From assembly GCA_903830425.1 (NCBI GenBank), contig CAIKTR010000238.1, forward strand, positions 1 to 36,376: DNA of 36,376 nt. The letters run 5' to 3'. This document shows positions 23,871 through 32,046 of this stretch, in pieces. The notes under the pieces are model-generated. The model was not told where the DNA came from and did no database searches. It saw only the letters and a program-made list of their open reading frames with translations. Position 1 is the first letter of the stretch. Each line of letters begins with the position of its first letter. This DNA comes from an uncultured Opitutia bacterium. Lineage in GTDB: Bacteria > Verrucomicrobiota > Verrucomicrobiia > Opitutales > Opitutaceae. Made by a program: the position numbers and the translations under genes.

Positions 23871-25972
23871 GGCGGCGGCGCGCCTGACGACACGCGCAGC
23901 GCGCCGAAGAGCGGCCAGTCCCACCCGGTGTCGCCCCGCGGCCCGGCGTCGACCCGCAGCAGGAGCAGGCGGTTCGGACCCGGCGGCAGGGCCAGCTCGC
24001 GCGCCAGCGTCCCCCGGTCGGCGGCGCGATCGCGCGGGTTGATCAGCTCGTGCCGCAGGAGGGTCTCGCCCCCGTCCCCGCCGCGCAGGATCCAGGTCAG
24101 GCCCACGCCGTCCGAGCGGCCGGACCCGTCGTAGGAGCCCGAACGCATGCGCACCGCGAGCGCGATCCGGGTGGCCGCCGGCGGCAGGGCGAAGCACACC
24201 TCGGCCGGCGGGGTGAACTGATACATCGTGCGCCCGTCCACCGTGAACGTCTCGAGCGGCGCGAACAGCGTCCAGCGGCACGGCTGCAGTTCGAAATCGA
24301 CCAGTCCGCGCAGCTGCCGCTCGGCCAGCCGCTGAAAATCCAGCTGACGTTCCGCGTCGGCGCCCAGGCGGGTGACCAGGGAAACCTGGTCCGCGGGGAT
24401 CGCCGCGGCCGCCAGCAGGGCGCGCGCGTTGTCCGCCGTGGGATTCCAGGCGAAGCGCATGTGGGAACCGGGCAGCCCGCCGGAATAGCCGTTGACCGTC
24501 ACCCGGTGCTGCGCGAGCGCGGCGCTCCAGGCATCGAGGTGAATCCAGACGTCCGGCTGGTTGCTGTAGCCCGGCGCAAAGGCGAGGACGGGACGGTCGC
24601 CCGCCAGCTGCCACGCGGCCACCAGGGCGGCGGTGCGGGCGCGCGCCGTGGACCGCAGCGTGATGGGCTGATGGTGCCCGAGGTTCTCGAGCGCCATGAG
24701 GCCGGCCAGCCCGACGCAGCCGGCGCGGAGCAGGCGGGGCCGCGCCGCGGCGAGCCCGGGCGTGAGCAGCAGGCCGGCGGCGCCGACGAGCGCAAACTGC
24801 AGCAGGCCCGCGACGCGGCCGCCGGCGCGAAACGCCCGCAGGGGTTCCACCCGGGCGGCGAGCCACCCCCAGCCGCCGTCGCCCGCGGCGTTCCATTTGG
24901 TGAAGAACAGCGCGGTGGCGAGCGCCCCCAGGCCCAGCGCCAGGGCCCAGGCTCCCGCGGGGGTGCGGCGGCGGGACCAGCCCCTGACGAGCAACCCGGC
25001 CAGCAGCAGCCACGGCAGCGCGCCCGAGAACCACGCGTGCTCGACGAGGTTGGGGTGCCCGGCCGGCCAGCCGGCCGGATAAAACCAGCTCACGGGCGAG
25101 GGGGTGAACCACGACGCGGGCGTGGGCGCCAGATCGATGACCTCGCCCAGTCCCCGCGCATGCCCCGCGCGGAGGGCGGAAAGATACGGGCCCAGCGTGG
25201 CGGCGGCCAGCCCGGTTCCCGCCAGCAGCACGGGGATCGCGCCCCACCACGGCGCGCGGGACGAGGCGGCGGTACCGGCCGGCCGGGCTGCAGCTGGTCC
25301 CAGCGCTAGGCGGGCTAGGCCCACCCAGCCGGCGATGACCGCGGCAAAGAAGGCGGAGTACGGGCCGGCGGCGAACTGCCAGGCCCACCAGCCGAACCCC
25401 GCCGCCAGCCGCCACGGGCGGCGGTCGGCCTGCCAGCGGACGGCCTGCTCCCACGCCAGGAGCGCGGGAAAAATCGGCAGCATCTGCATGTGCGTGCCGG
25501 CGAGCCACACCATCGTGGTCGAGCCCACGGAGGCAAAGACCACGGGCCCCCGCAGCCAGTCCGCGACGCCAAGGGCGCGAAAGAGCCGGAACGCGGCGAC
25601 GGCGTTGAGCGCGGCGACGACCACGAACCAGAGCGCCCAGGCCTCCTCCCGCGAGATCGAGAGGCCGCGGAGCCCGGCATAGATCGGCAGCGTGCCGGCG
25701 TGGGTGTCGCTGTAGGCCAGCGTCCCGCGGAGGGGATAGAACTGCCCCGGCGAATCCCACGCGCTCAGGCCGCGCAGCGCCTGGTAGCCGTGCTCGAGCA
25801 GCAGCTGGTTGAACCGGCCGTCGCCCAGGTCGCCGGGGTAGGCCCGGCCGCCGCTCAGCCAGATGCCCTGCGTGACGTGCAGCACGGCGAGCACCCCCCA
25901 GGCGAGCGCCCAGGCTGGCAGCAGGCGGGTGGCCCAGGGACGGAGGCCGGAAGACGCTGCGCGCAGATGCAC
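23864..25972 (-). CDS. Polytopic membrane protein, GT-C glycosyltransferase-like, with C-terminal jelly-roll-like domain
   Basis: 702 residues. The N-terminal 450 residues contain roughly ten transmembrane segments. The first extracytoplasmic loop contains GDLGDGRFNQ and YPLRGTLAYSDTHAGTLP, with acidic residues where GT-C enzymes place metal or catalytic carboxylates. From about residue 500 the protein is soluble and beta-rich, with RMRSGSYDGSGRSDGVGL, LINPRDRAADRGTLARELAL and GDTGWDWPLFG, a pattern I recall from C-terminal sugar-binding-like domains of bacterial membrane glycosyltransferases. The function is inferred to be transfer of a sugar from a lipid carrier at the inner membrane; this is not proven. 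It is 63 bp downstream of a GH78 gene on the same strand and may share its transcript. The stop overlaps the convergent gene by 7 bp. Confidence 0.7.
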   Translation of the reverse strand: MHLRAASSGLRPWATRLLPAWALAWGVLAVLHVTQGIWLSGGRAYPGDLGDGRFNQLLLEHGYQALRGLSAWDSPGQFYPLRGTLAYSDTHAGTLPIYAGLRGLSISREEAWALWFVVVAALNAVAAFRLFRALGVADWLRGPVVFASVGSTTMVWLAGTHMQMLPIFPALLAWEQAVRWQADRRPWRLAAGFGWWAWQFAAGPYSAFFAAVIAGWVGLARLALGPAAARPAGTAASSRAPWWGAIPVLLAGTGLAAATLGPYLSALRAGHARGLGEVIDLAPTPASWFTPSPVSWFYPAGWPAGHPNLVEHAWFSGALPWLLLAGLLVRGWSRRRTPAGAWALALGLGALATALFFTKWNAAGDGGWGWLAARVEPLRAFRAGGRVAGLLQFALVGAAGLLLTPGLAAARPRLLRAGCVGLAGLMALENLGHHQPITLRSTARARTAALVAAWQLAGDRPVLAFAPGYSNQPDVWIHLDAWSAALAQHRVTVNGYSGGLPGSHMRFAWNPTADNARALLAAAAIPADQVSLVTRLGADAERQLDFQRLAERQLRGLVDFELQPCRWTLFAPLETFTVDGRTMYQFTPPAEVCFALPPAATRIALAVRMRSGSYDGSGRSDGVGLTWILRGGDGGETLLRHELINPRDRAADRGTLARELALPPGPNRLLLLRVDAGPRGDTGWDWPLFGALRVSSGAPPPQ

Positions 25973-26035
25973 CGGCGCAACGTGCCGGGGCGGCCGGACT
26001 GGTTCAACCTCGATTCGGCGCCCCCGGCGCCGGGC

Positions 26036-28399
26036 TCAGTCCGCGGCCCCGCCGGCGACGGTCCACTGGTTCCGGCCGGTGGCGCGGAACGGCGGCCGGC
26101 CCGGGAGGTGCACGGTTGCGGTGACCCCGCGCGGCAGGGTCAGGGCAACCTCGATCCGGGCCCCCGCGCGGCGCCAGGCGCTGACGATCGGCCCGTGAGG
26201 CGTGGGAATCGTGGCCCCGCCCGAGTCGCCCACAAACTCCGGGGCGAACCGGACCCGCTTCCAGGCCGGGGCGGCCTGGCGCACGCCGCCGATGATCCCC
26301 ATGAGGTGAAACAGCGGGTGGGCGGACCAGGCGTGCGAATGGCTGATGGGGAAGGCCGGGTGGTCCGCGAACAGTTCAAAGGTGGAGCCCTGCGCAATCA
26401 TGGGCTCCCAGCGGGGCCGGAGGTGCGCCACCACGGCGGCCCCGTGGCCGCGCTCGGCCAGCACCGTGTAGACGTACGTGATCCAGTAGGCGCTGGGCTT
26501 GGAGCGGTGACCCGACTCGTCCCGGAGGTAGTCGAGCAGGAACTGCTCCTGCACCCCGGCCGACTGCGGCGCCAGCCCGATCATCAGGGCGAGCGTCTGG
26601 GCGTGCGGCGACGTGCTCGCGAGCGGTCGGCCTTTCGCCGAGCGGCCGTCGCGCAGCAAGCCGCGCGGGTTGACCAGCTGGCGCAGCTTGGCGCGCAAGC
26701 GGCGGGCCCAGCGCTCGCACCGCCCGGCGGCGGCCGGATCGCGGTTGAGCCGGTGCAGCGCCGCCAGCCGTTCGAGCGCGATCAGGAGCCAGCCATTGTA
26801 GAGGCTCGAGGCGCCCGCCAGCGGCAGGTCCGTCCAGTCGAGAAACAGCCAGTAGCGGGCATCGTACTGCACGAGGCCGTCCGGACCCGTGTGCGCCGCA
26901 AAATAGTCGAGCGCGCCCTCCACCACCGCGCGCTGGTCGCGGAACGGCTGCAGGTCGCCCGTCTGCCAGTAGTAATCCCACTGGGTCACCATCCAGATGA
27001 GCGTGAAATCCGGAATGACGCAGTTGTGCGCCATCGTCGGCGCGTGCCCGTAGGTGAGGCCGTCGGCCGTGGTCTGCCCGCCGATCTGGTAAATGCCGCG
27101 GCGGAACAGCCGGGCGTCGCCGCTCAGGTGAAACGTGTTCCACGCCTGCACCCGGGCGTCGCCCCACCACTGGGCCTGCTCCCGCCAGGGCGTGTCGACG
27201 TAGGCATCCAGCATGCAGTTCTGCTGGGACCACGCGCAGGTCTCCCAGATCTGCTCGAGCACGCGGTCGGAGCTCTGGAAGGAGCCGCGGCGCGTCACCG
27301 GATAACCCGTGCGGCAGAGGCACAGGGTCAGGTCCAGCGGCCCGGCGGACTGGCGCACCACCAGCATCGCGTAGCGAAACCCGTACGGGTGGTAGAACCG
27401 GTGCTGGGTGCGGCCCGGGCGGCAGGTCAGCCGGCTGCTGAAGCACACGCTGCTGCCGTCGGGAAAGCGCAGCGCGGGCGCAAGTTTTTCCGGATCGATC
27501 ACCTCGGTGTAGACCAGGTCAAGGATCTCGCCGCCCTGCGCCCCGCCGACCTGCACCGCGAAGTTGCCGACGACCGGGCGGCCGAGGTCAAGCAGGTAGC
27601 TGCGAAACCGGGCCGGGCCGGTGGCGGGCACCGTCAGGTGCACCGCGTCCAGCGCGGCGGCCGCGTGGCCATGATCCTCCTCCTGGCGCAGGAGGTAGAG
27701 GTTGCGCGCCTGCTCCCACCCGGCGCCGCAGGCGCCCTCGCCCGTGCCGATGACGCGGCCGGGCGGGATGGCCTCCTCGAACATCGGCGGCAGGCCGCGG
27801 GGCTCCAGGCTGGCCCAGGGCAGGACGCCCGGCGCCTGGCCGCGCGGGGCGGTCCAGGCCCGGTCGTCGAAGTCGGAGTTCATCCAGTCCACCGGGCCGG
27901 GCCGGGCGTCAAAATGCTCCTGCGCGAACAGCTGCAGGCTGGCCCGGACGGCGTCGCGCCGGACGCCCGGCTGCAGCAGGCACTTCCAGTCGGCGCTGGA
28001 CGGGATCTGCCCGCGGCCCCAGCGCGCGGCGACGAGCAGGCCGGCATAACCCTGGTGGACGTACTGGAAGTTGCTGCCGCCGGGATTGTACGCCCGCACC
28101 GCGATCACGTTGCGGCCCGGCACCAGCCAGCGGGCGAGATCGATCTCGTCATACGGCCAGTGGGACTGAAATCCGCGCGCCGGGCCGCGGCCGACGAAGG
28201 CCCCGTTGACGTAGAGCTGGTAGGACTGGTCGGCCGTGATGAAGAGCGGGGCGCGCCGCGGCACGCGGTCCAGCGTGAAGGCCCGTCGGAAGAGCGCGTA
28301 GGCGTTGTGCAGGTCCCAGCGATGGTCGGTGGGCCAGATCCATTGGGCGCGGGCAAAAATCCTGTCGGCGCCGGGGTTGCCGGAAGCGGGGCGGGGCAT
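26036..28399 (-). CDS. GH78 alpha-L-rhamnosidase-like glycoside hydrolase
   Basis: 787 residues. An N-terminal beta-sandwich (about 10-140, AQWIWPTDHRWDLHNAYALF, FRRAFTLDRVP, YQLYVNGAFVGRGPARG) is followed by a jelly-roll part and the alpha/alpha-barrel typical of GH78. The catalytic-type motif is DTPWREQAQWWGD, with Glu407 in the general-acid position, then GGQTTADGLTYGHAPTMAH and a DWTDLPLAG segment. The end is a C-terminal beta-domain. Family members release terminal alpha-L-rhamnose from plant glycosides or polysaccharides. No signal peptide is visible, so it may be cytoplasmic or the export signal lies in an unrecognised start. Upstream MarC is 72 bp away, with a 16-bp palindrome at 28453-28468 between them. 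Other GH78-related specificities are possible. Confidence 0.85.
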   Translation of the reverse strand: MPRPASGNPGADRIFARAQWIWPTDHRWDLHNAYALFRRAFTLDRVPRRAPLFITADQSYQLYVNGAFVGRGPARGFQSHWPYDEIDLARWLVPGRNVIAVRAYNPGGSNFQYVHQGYAGLLVAARWGRGQIPSSADWKCLLQPGVRRDAVRASLQLFAQEHFDARPGPVDWMNSDFDDRAWTAPRGQAPGVLPWASLEPRGLPPMFEEAIPPGRVIGTGEGACGAGWEQARNLYLLRQEEDHGHAAAALDAVHLTVPATGPARFRSYLLDLGRPVVGNFAVQVGGAQGGEILDLVYTEVIDPEKLAPALRFPDGSSVCFSSRLTCRPGRTQHRFYHPYGFRYAMLVVRQSAGPLDLTLCLCRTGYPVTRRGSFQSSDRVLEQIWETCAWSQQNCMLDAYVDTPWREQAQWWGDARVQAWNTFHLSGDARLFRRGIYQIGGQTTADGLTYGHAPTMAHNCVIPDFTLIWMVTQWDYYWQTGDLQPFRDQRAVVEGALDYFAAHTGPDGLVQYDARYWLFLDWTDLPLAGASSLYNGWLLIALERLAALHRLNRDPAAAGRCERWARRLRAKLRQLVNPRGLLRDGRSAKGRPLASTSPHAQTLALMIGLAPQSAGVQEQFLLDYLRDESGHRSKPSAYWITYVYTVLAERGHGAAVVAHLRPRWEPMIAQGSTFELFADHPAFPISHSHAWSAHPLFHLMGIIGGVRQAAPAWKRVRFAPEFVGDSGGATIPTPHGPIVSAWRRAGARIEVALTLPRGVTATVHLPGRPPFRATGRNQWTVAGGAAD

Positions 28400-28452
28400 G
28401 GGCGGAGGAAACCGACTAGAGCATGCCGCCCCCGGCGGGGTCCAGTCCCGAG

Positions 28453-28468
28453 CGGGAAATTATTCCCG
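28453..28468. promoter_or_regulatory. 16-bp palindrome before the rhamnosidase gene
   Basis: CGGGAA-ATTA-TTCCCG is a perfect 6-bp inverted repeat around an AT-rich core, 54-69 bp upstream of the GH78 start and in the gap after marC. The size and position suit an operator for a sugar-responsive regulator. It has no T-run for a terminator. No regulator gene is adjacent, so the role is speculative. Confidence 0.35.
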
Positions 28469-28471
28469 GAC

Positions 28472-29149
28472 TCAACGCGCCAGCACGGCGTCGCGGATGC
28501 TGCGGATCAGCCCGGGGTCGGTGGCGATCCCGAGGATGCCGTTCACGACAAACTGGATGCCGATGCACAGGATGAGAAAGCCCATGACCTTGGTCAGGGC
28601 GTTCATGCCGTTGACGCCGATCACGCGCACAACCCGCTCGGCGAGCCGCAGGGTGACGTAGGTGATGATCGCGACGATGACGATGCCGAGGATGATGGCG
28701 ACGTAGTCGATCCACTGGGTCGCGAGGGAGGTGAAGCCGATGGTCACGGCGATGGCGCCGGGCCCGCTGAGCATGGGCATGGCGAGCGGGGAGAACGACA
28801 CGTCGCGCTTGGCCCGGGCCTCCTGCTGCGCGCGGCTGTCGGCGGCGTCGGGGGCGGGCCCCATCAGCATCGCGGACCCGATGCCGGCCACCAGCAGGCC
28901 GCCGGCGATGCGCAGGCCGGGGATGGAGAGGCCGAAGAAGCCCATGATGAAGGTCCCGCCGATGAGGAAGCTGACGAGAATGGCGACCATGTAGCAGCAC
29001 GCCATCCGCAGCTGCTGCAGGCGGCGCTCCCGGGTGTTGCCCTCGGTGATCGCGAGAAAGGTGGGCGCGGAGGCCAGCGGATTGATCAGGGGCAGCAGGG
29101 CGACGATCGTGCCGAGGATCAGTTCCCAGAAATGGCTGACATGGAGCAT
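28472..29149 (-). CDS. MarC family integral membrane protein
   Basis: 225 residues from ATG 29149 (MLHVSHFWELILG); an upstream extension on the same frame is a shadow of the dihydrouridine synthase gene. About six membrane segments are visible, with LLPLINPLASAPTFLAIT near the N-terminus, a charged RRLQQLRMACCYMVAILVSFL stretch noted here by its RRLQQLR start, LMGPAPDAADSRAQQEARAK in a cytoplasmic loop, and SPLAMPMLSGPGAIAVTIG, the most conserved MarC/UPF0056 segment. These inner-membrane proteins have no secure substrate, although one branch is called a neutral amino-acid transporter (NAAT). It lies 40 bp after the dihydrouridine synthase stop and 72 bp before the GH78 gene. It could be the last gene of a MalY-DUF1648-Dus-MarC operon. 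Confidence 0.9.
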   Translation of the reverse strand: MLHVSHFWELILGTIVALLPLINPLASAPTFLAITEGNTRERRLQQLRMACCYMVAILVSFLIGGTFIMGFFGLSIPGLRIAGGLLVAGIGSAMLMGPAPDAADSRAQQEARAKRDVSFSPLAMPMLSGPGAIAVTIGFTSLATQWIDYVAIILGIVIVAIITYVTLRLAERVVRVIGVNGMNALTKVMGFLILCIGIQFVVNGILGIATDPGLIRSIRDAVLAR

Positions 29150-29189
29150 GGCGGAAGTCTCGCGCGTCGCGGGGCCGGGGGCAAGACGA

Positions 29190-30299
29190 CTACCACCGTT
29201 CGACCGGGCCCTTGGGGACGGGGATGGCGGAGCGCTCCGCGTCGCCGTCGCCCTCCGCGCGCATGAAGGAGGCCACCAGCGGGGCCGGCTGGAACTTGGG
29301 CAGCAGCTCCCCCTGGTCGTCGCAGAAGGGGGCCCGCCACGCCAGGTACTCGGCGAGCGCCGCCTCGAAGTCGGCGCGCGAGGTGATCGTGGGGAGGCGC
29401 CGCCGGAAGCTCTTGGCCGGGCCGAAGCGCTTGGCATACCACGGGCCCACCCGGCGGAAGAGCCGGGCCCCGGTCGCCTCGCCGTAAAAGGCCAGGTACC
29501 GCTCGAAGTGGTTCCGCAGCACCCGCACCCGCTCCGTGAAGCCGGGCTCGGGGGTCAGCACCCCCGTCCGCAGGTACTGCTCGGTGCGGCGGAAAATCCA
29601 CGGATCATAAAACGCGCCGCGGCCAATGCTGACGCCGGCGCAGCCGGTCTCCGCGATCATGTGCCGCGCCGCCTCGGGCGTGGTGACGTCGCCGTTGCCG
29701 ATCACCGGGATCCGGCGGGCGGCCGCGACCACCCGGCGGATGCCGGGGAGATTGACGGTGCCGCTGAAGCCCTGCGCGCGGGTGCGGCCGTGCACGAAGA
29801 TGGCCGCCACGCCGACCTCCTCAAGCACCCGCACCAGGTCGGGGGCCGTGAGATTGTCGTCGTCCCAGCCGAGCCGCATCTTGGCGGTCACCGGGATCTT
29901 CACGGCGTCGACCATGCCCCGGACGAGGGCGGCGGTGCGGGCGAGCTCGGTCATCATGGCCGAGCCGCCGCCGATCTTGACGACCTTGCGGACGGGGCAG
30001 CCCATGTTGATGTCGACGGACTGCACGCCCAGCTCCTGGCAGAGGACGGCGGCGTCGCGCATTTCCTCCGGCACGCTGCCGAACAGCTGGATGGCGAGCG
30101 GACGGTCGACGGGCGAGGTGGCGGCGAGCTGGAGCGCGGCGGGGTGGCGTTCGAGCAGGGAGCGGGCGTTGATGAGATCGGTCGTGGCCCAGCCGAGCCC
30201 GCCCAGCTCGCGCACCGTCTCGCGCATGGGCAGGTTGGTGTACCCCGCCAGCGGCGACAGGAACAGGTTGGACGACAGCTCGAGGGGCCCGATGCGCAT
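29190..30299 (-). CDS. dusB: tRNA-dihydrouridine synthase
   Basis: 369 residues. The TIM-barrel FMN signature is complete: SPLAGYTNLPMR (15-26), the catalytic cysteine Cys101 in DINMGCPVRKV, KMRLGWDD, FVHGRTRAQGFSG, PVIGNGDVTTPEAA and VSIGRGAFYDPWIF. A C-terminal helical domain follows. It reduces specific uridines in tRNA D-loops with NADPH and FMN. Closest to the DusB-type by length and the GRGAFYDPW ending, but target site is not certain. It starts only 3 bp after the DUF1648 gene, so is translationally linked to it. Downstream is marC. FMN enzyme, cytoplasmic. Confidence 0.93.
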   Translation of the reverse strand: MRIGPLELSSNLFLSPLAGYTNLPMRETVRELGGLGWATTDLINARSLLERHPAALQLAATSPVDRPLAIQLFGSVPEEMRDAAVLCQELGVQSVDINMGCPVRKVVKIGGGSAMMTELARTAALVRGMVDAVKIPVTAKMRLGWDDDNLTAPDLVRVLEEVGVAAIFVHGRTRAQGFSGTVNLPGIRRVVAAARRIPVIGNGDVTTPEAARHMIAETGCAGVSIGRGAFYDPWIFRRTEQYLRTGVLTPEPGFTERVRVLRNHFERYLAFYGEATGARLFRRVGPWYAKRFGPAKSFRRRLPTITSRADFEAALAEYLAWRAPFCDDQGELLPKFQPAPLVASFMRAEGDGDAERSAIPVPKGPVERW

Positions 30300-30302
30300 C
30301 GC

Positions 30303-30803
30303 TCAGGCCGCCGGCTTGCGCGCAAAACGCCGGAGGGTCACGAGGATGACGGCCGCGCTGGCCAGGCCCATGAGGGCGGTCAGCGGTCCCACCCCGGTCA
30401 GCGGCTGGGGCCCGCCGGCGAGGTTCGCCCGGTAAATCTGGTGAAACAACGCCATGAAAAACGCCATCAGGAGGCAGCCGATCGTGAGCACCAGGCCGGA
30501 CACCCACGCGTCGGTGGTGGCACGGCGCTCGGGGGCGAGCCAGTAGTCGCGGTGGGGCAGATTGACCAACTCTTTGGGCAGCCGCGACTGCAGCAGGACG
30601 ATCCCCTCGAACAGGGCGGCGAGGAAGAGCAGGGTGCCGGCCTGCCAGGCGAGGAAGGCGTCGCGGGTCATCCAGCCGTTGGGCCGGCCGGCCGCGTCAA
30701 AGTGCGACATCACGCGGGCGGGCAAGCGGTCGTGCTGCCACACCCCCTGGGCGAGGGCGGCCAGCACCAAGGCGAGGAACAGCCCCTGGAGCCCGCGCTT
30801 CAT
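30303..30803 (-). CDS. DUF1648 domain membrane protein
   Basis: 166 residues with about four membrane segments (near 5-21, 50-68, 98-120 and 133-157). The first loop reads LPARVMSHFDAAGRPNGWMT at residues 27-46, the DUF1648 signature (LP..v..HFD..G.P). Such proteins are small inner-membrane proteins, some associated with SdpI immunity-like proteins in Gram-positives; here the function is unknown. It overlaps the MalY-type gene start region by 4 bp (ATGA) and its stop is 3 bp from the dihydrouridine synthase ATG, showing a tight operon. Functional link between these neighbours is not evident. Confidence 0.85.
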   Translation of the reverse strand: MKRGLQGLFLALVLAALAQGVWQHDRLPARVMSHFDAAGRPNGWMTRDAFLAWQAGTLLFLAALFEGIVLLQSRLPKELVNLPHRDYWLAPERRATTDAWVSGLVLTIGCLLMAFFMALFHQIYRANLAGGPQPLTGVGPLTALMGLASAAVILVTLRRFARKPAA

Positions 30804-31963
30804 CGGGGTCCGGCGGCCCGCACCGCCGCCTGCATCCGGCGCAGAGCCTCGACGAGGGTGGCGCGGGTGCAGCCAAAGTTGAGGCGGACGTAGTGGCCCG
30901 GGGGGGCGCCGAAGAAGGCGCCGTCGCTCAGCCCGACGCCGTGCTGCTCAAAGTGCGCGACCGGATCGGCCAGCCCGAGCGCCGCGACCCGGAGCCAGGC
31001 CAGGTAGGTCGCCTCGATCGGGGCCTCGAGGGTGACGCCGGGGAGTTCGCGGGCGACCTGCGCGGCCAGGTGGTCGCGGTTGCCGCGCAGGTAGGCGAGC
31101 AGGGCCTGGCGCCAGGGCTCGCAGTCGCGATAGGCGGCCTCGCAGGCGGTGTAGCCGAGGGTGTTGACCTCCGCGACGACCCCGGCGCTGGCGCGGGCGA
31201 ACCGCGCCCGGAGCCCGGCGTCGGGAATGACGGCGAAGGAGGTCCCGAGCCCCGGAATATTGTAGGTCTTGCTCGGCGCCATGAGCGTGACCGAGCGGCG
31301 GGCGATCTCCGGGGATATCAGCGCGATGGGCACGTGCGGCAGCGCCGGATCCAGGATCAGGTCGCAGTGGATCTCGTCGGAGCAGAGGACGAGCTGGTGC
31401 CGCAGGCAGAAGTCCGCGAGCCGGGCGAGCTCCTCCCGCCGCCAGACCCGGCCGAGGGGATTGTGCGGATTGCAGAGATAAAACAGCCGGGTGCGCGGGG
31501 TGACGGCGCGCTCCAAGGCGTCCCAGTTGATGGTCCAAGCCCCGTGCTGCAGCTCGAACGGCACCCCGGTGGAAACGCGGGCGCTGTTTTTCGGCGCGCT
31601 CATGAACGGCGGGTAGACGGGGGTGAGGGTGAGCACCTCATCGCCCGGCTCGGCGAAGGCCTGGGCGATCACGTTGAGGCCGACCACGAGGCCGGGCAGC
31701 CACACGATCCACGCGGGATCAATCGCCCAGCCGTAGCGAACCCCGAGGCCGGCGACCACGGCCTCGACCGTGGACGGGACCGGGCGGGCATAGCCGTAGA
31801 GACCGTGGGCGACGCGGTGCTGCAGGGCCGCGGTGATGGCGGGGGGCGACACGAAATCCATGTCGGCGACCCACAGCGGCAGAATGTCGCGACCGGCGTA
31901 TTTCTGCCATTTTTGCGAGTCGGTGCCGAGGCGCCCGGGCGGGTGGTCGAAGTCAAAGGTCAT
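30800..31963 (-). CDS. patB: PLP-dependent aminotransferase / C-S lyase, MalY/PatB type
   Basis: 387 residues of fold-type I. The N-terminus FDHPPGRLGTDSQKWQKY and LPLWVADMDFVSPPAI is diagnostic of MalY/PatB cystathionine beta-lyases. The PLP lysine is Lys232 in APSKTYNIPGLG, with LCNPHNPLGRVW and CSDEIHCDLIL providing cofactor contacts and an Arg near the C-terminus (YVRLNFGC) for the carboxylate. These enzymes cleave C-S bonds in cystathionine or cysteine conjugates to pyruvate, ammonia and a thiol, in methionine synthesis or thiol metabolism. It is the first gene of a likely MalY-DUF1648-Dus-MarC operon (4-bp overlap downstream). Symbol is by similarity; substrate not proven. Upstream gene ends 83 bp away on the same strand. 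Confidence 0.9.
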   Translation of the reverse strand: MTFDFDHPPGRLGTDSQKWQKYAGRDILPLWVADMDFVSPPAITAALQHRVAHGLYGYARPVPSTVEAVVAGLGVRYGWAIDPAWIVWLPGLVVGLNVIAQAFAEPGDEVLTLTPVYPPFMSAPKNSARVSTGVPFELQHGAWTINWDALERAVTPRTRLFYLCNPHNPLGRVWRREELARLADFCLRHQLVLCSDEIHCDLILDPALPHVPIALISPEIARRSVTLMAPSKTYNIPGLGTSFAVIPDAGLRARFARASAGVVAEVNTLGYTACEAAYRDCEPWRQALLAYLRGNRDHLAAQVARELPGVTLEAPIEATYLAWLRVAALGLADPVAHFEQHGVGLSDGAFFGAPPGHYVRLNFGCTRATLVEALRRMQAAVRAAGPR

Positions 31964-32046
31964 GCAGGGAGCCGCAATGAACCACGGAAGCCGGGGATCG
32001 GCACGGTTTTTTTCCGGGCCGGGGCGGCCGCGCCGCCGGGGGAAAA

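Noticed and set aside
25490-29266. A very long plus-strand open frame opposite the GT-C-like, GH78 and MarC genes
   Set aside because: It is an antisense shadow in very GC-rich DNA: it spans three recognisable minus-strand genes, is rich in Arg/Gly/Ala/Pro and has no recognisable domain.
32023-32037. Hairpin GGCGGC-CGC-GCCGCC after the lectin/repeat gene as terminator
   Set aside because: The stem is perfect but no T-run follows on the minus strand; nearby A-run is on the wrong side.
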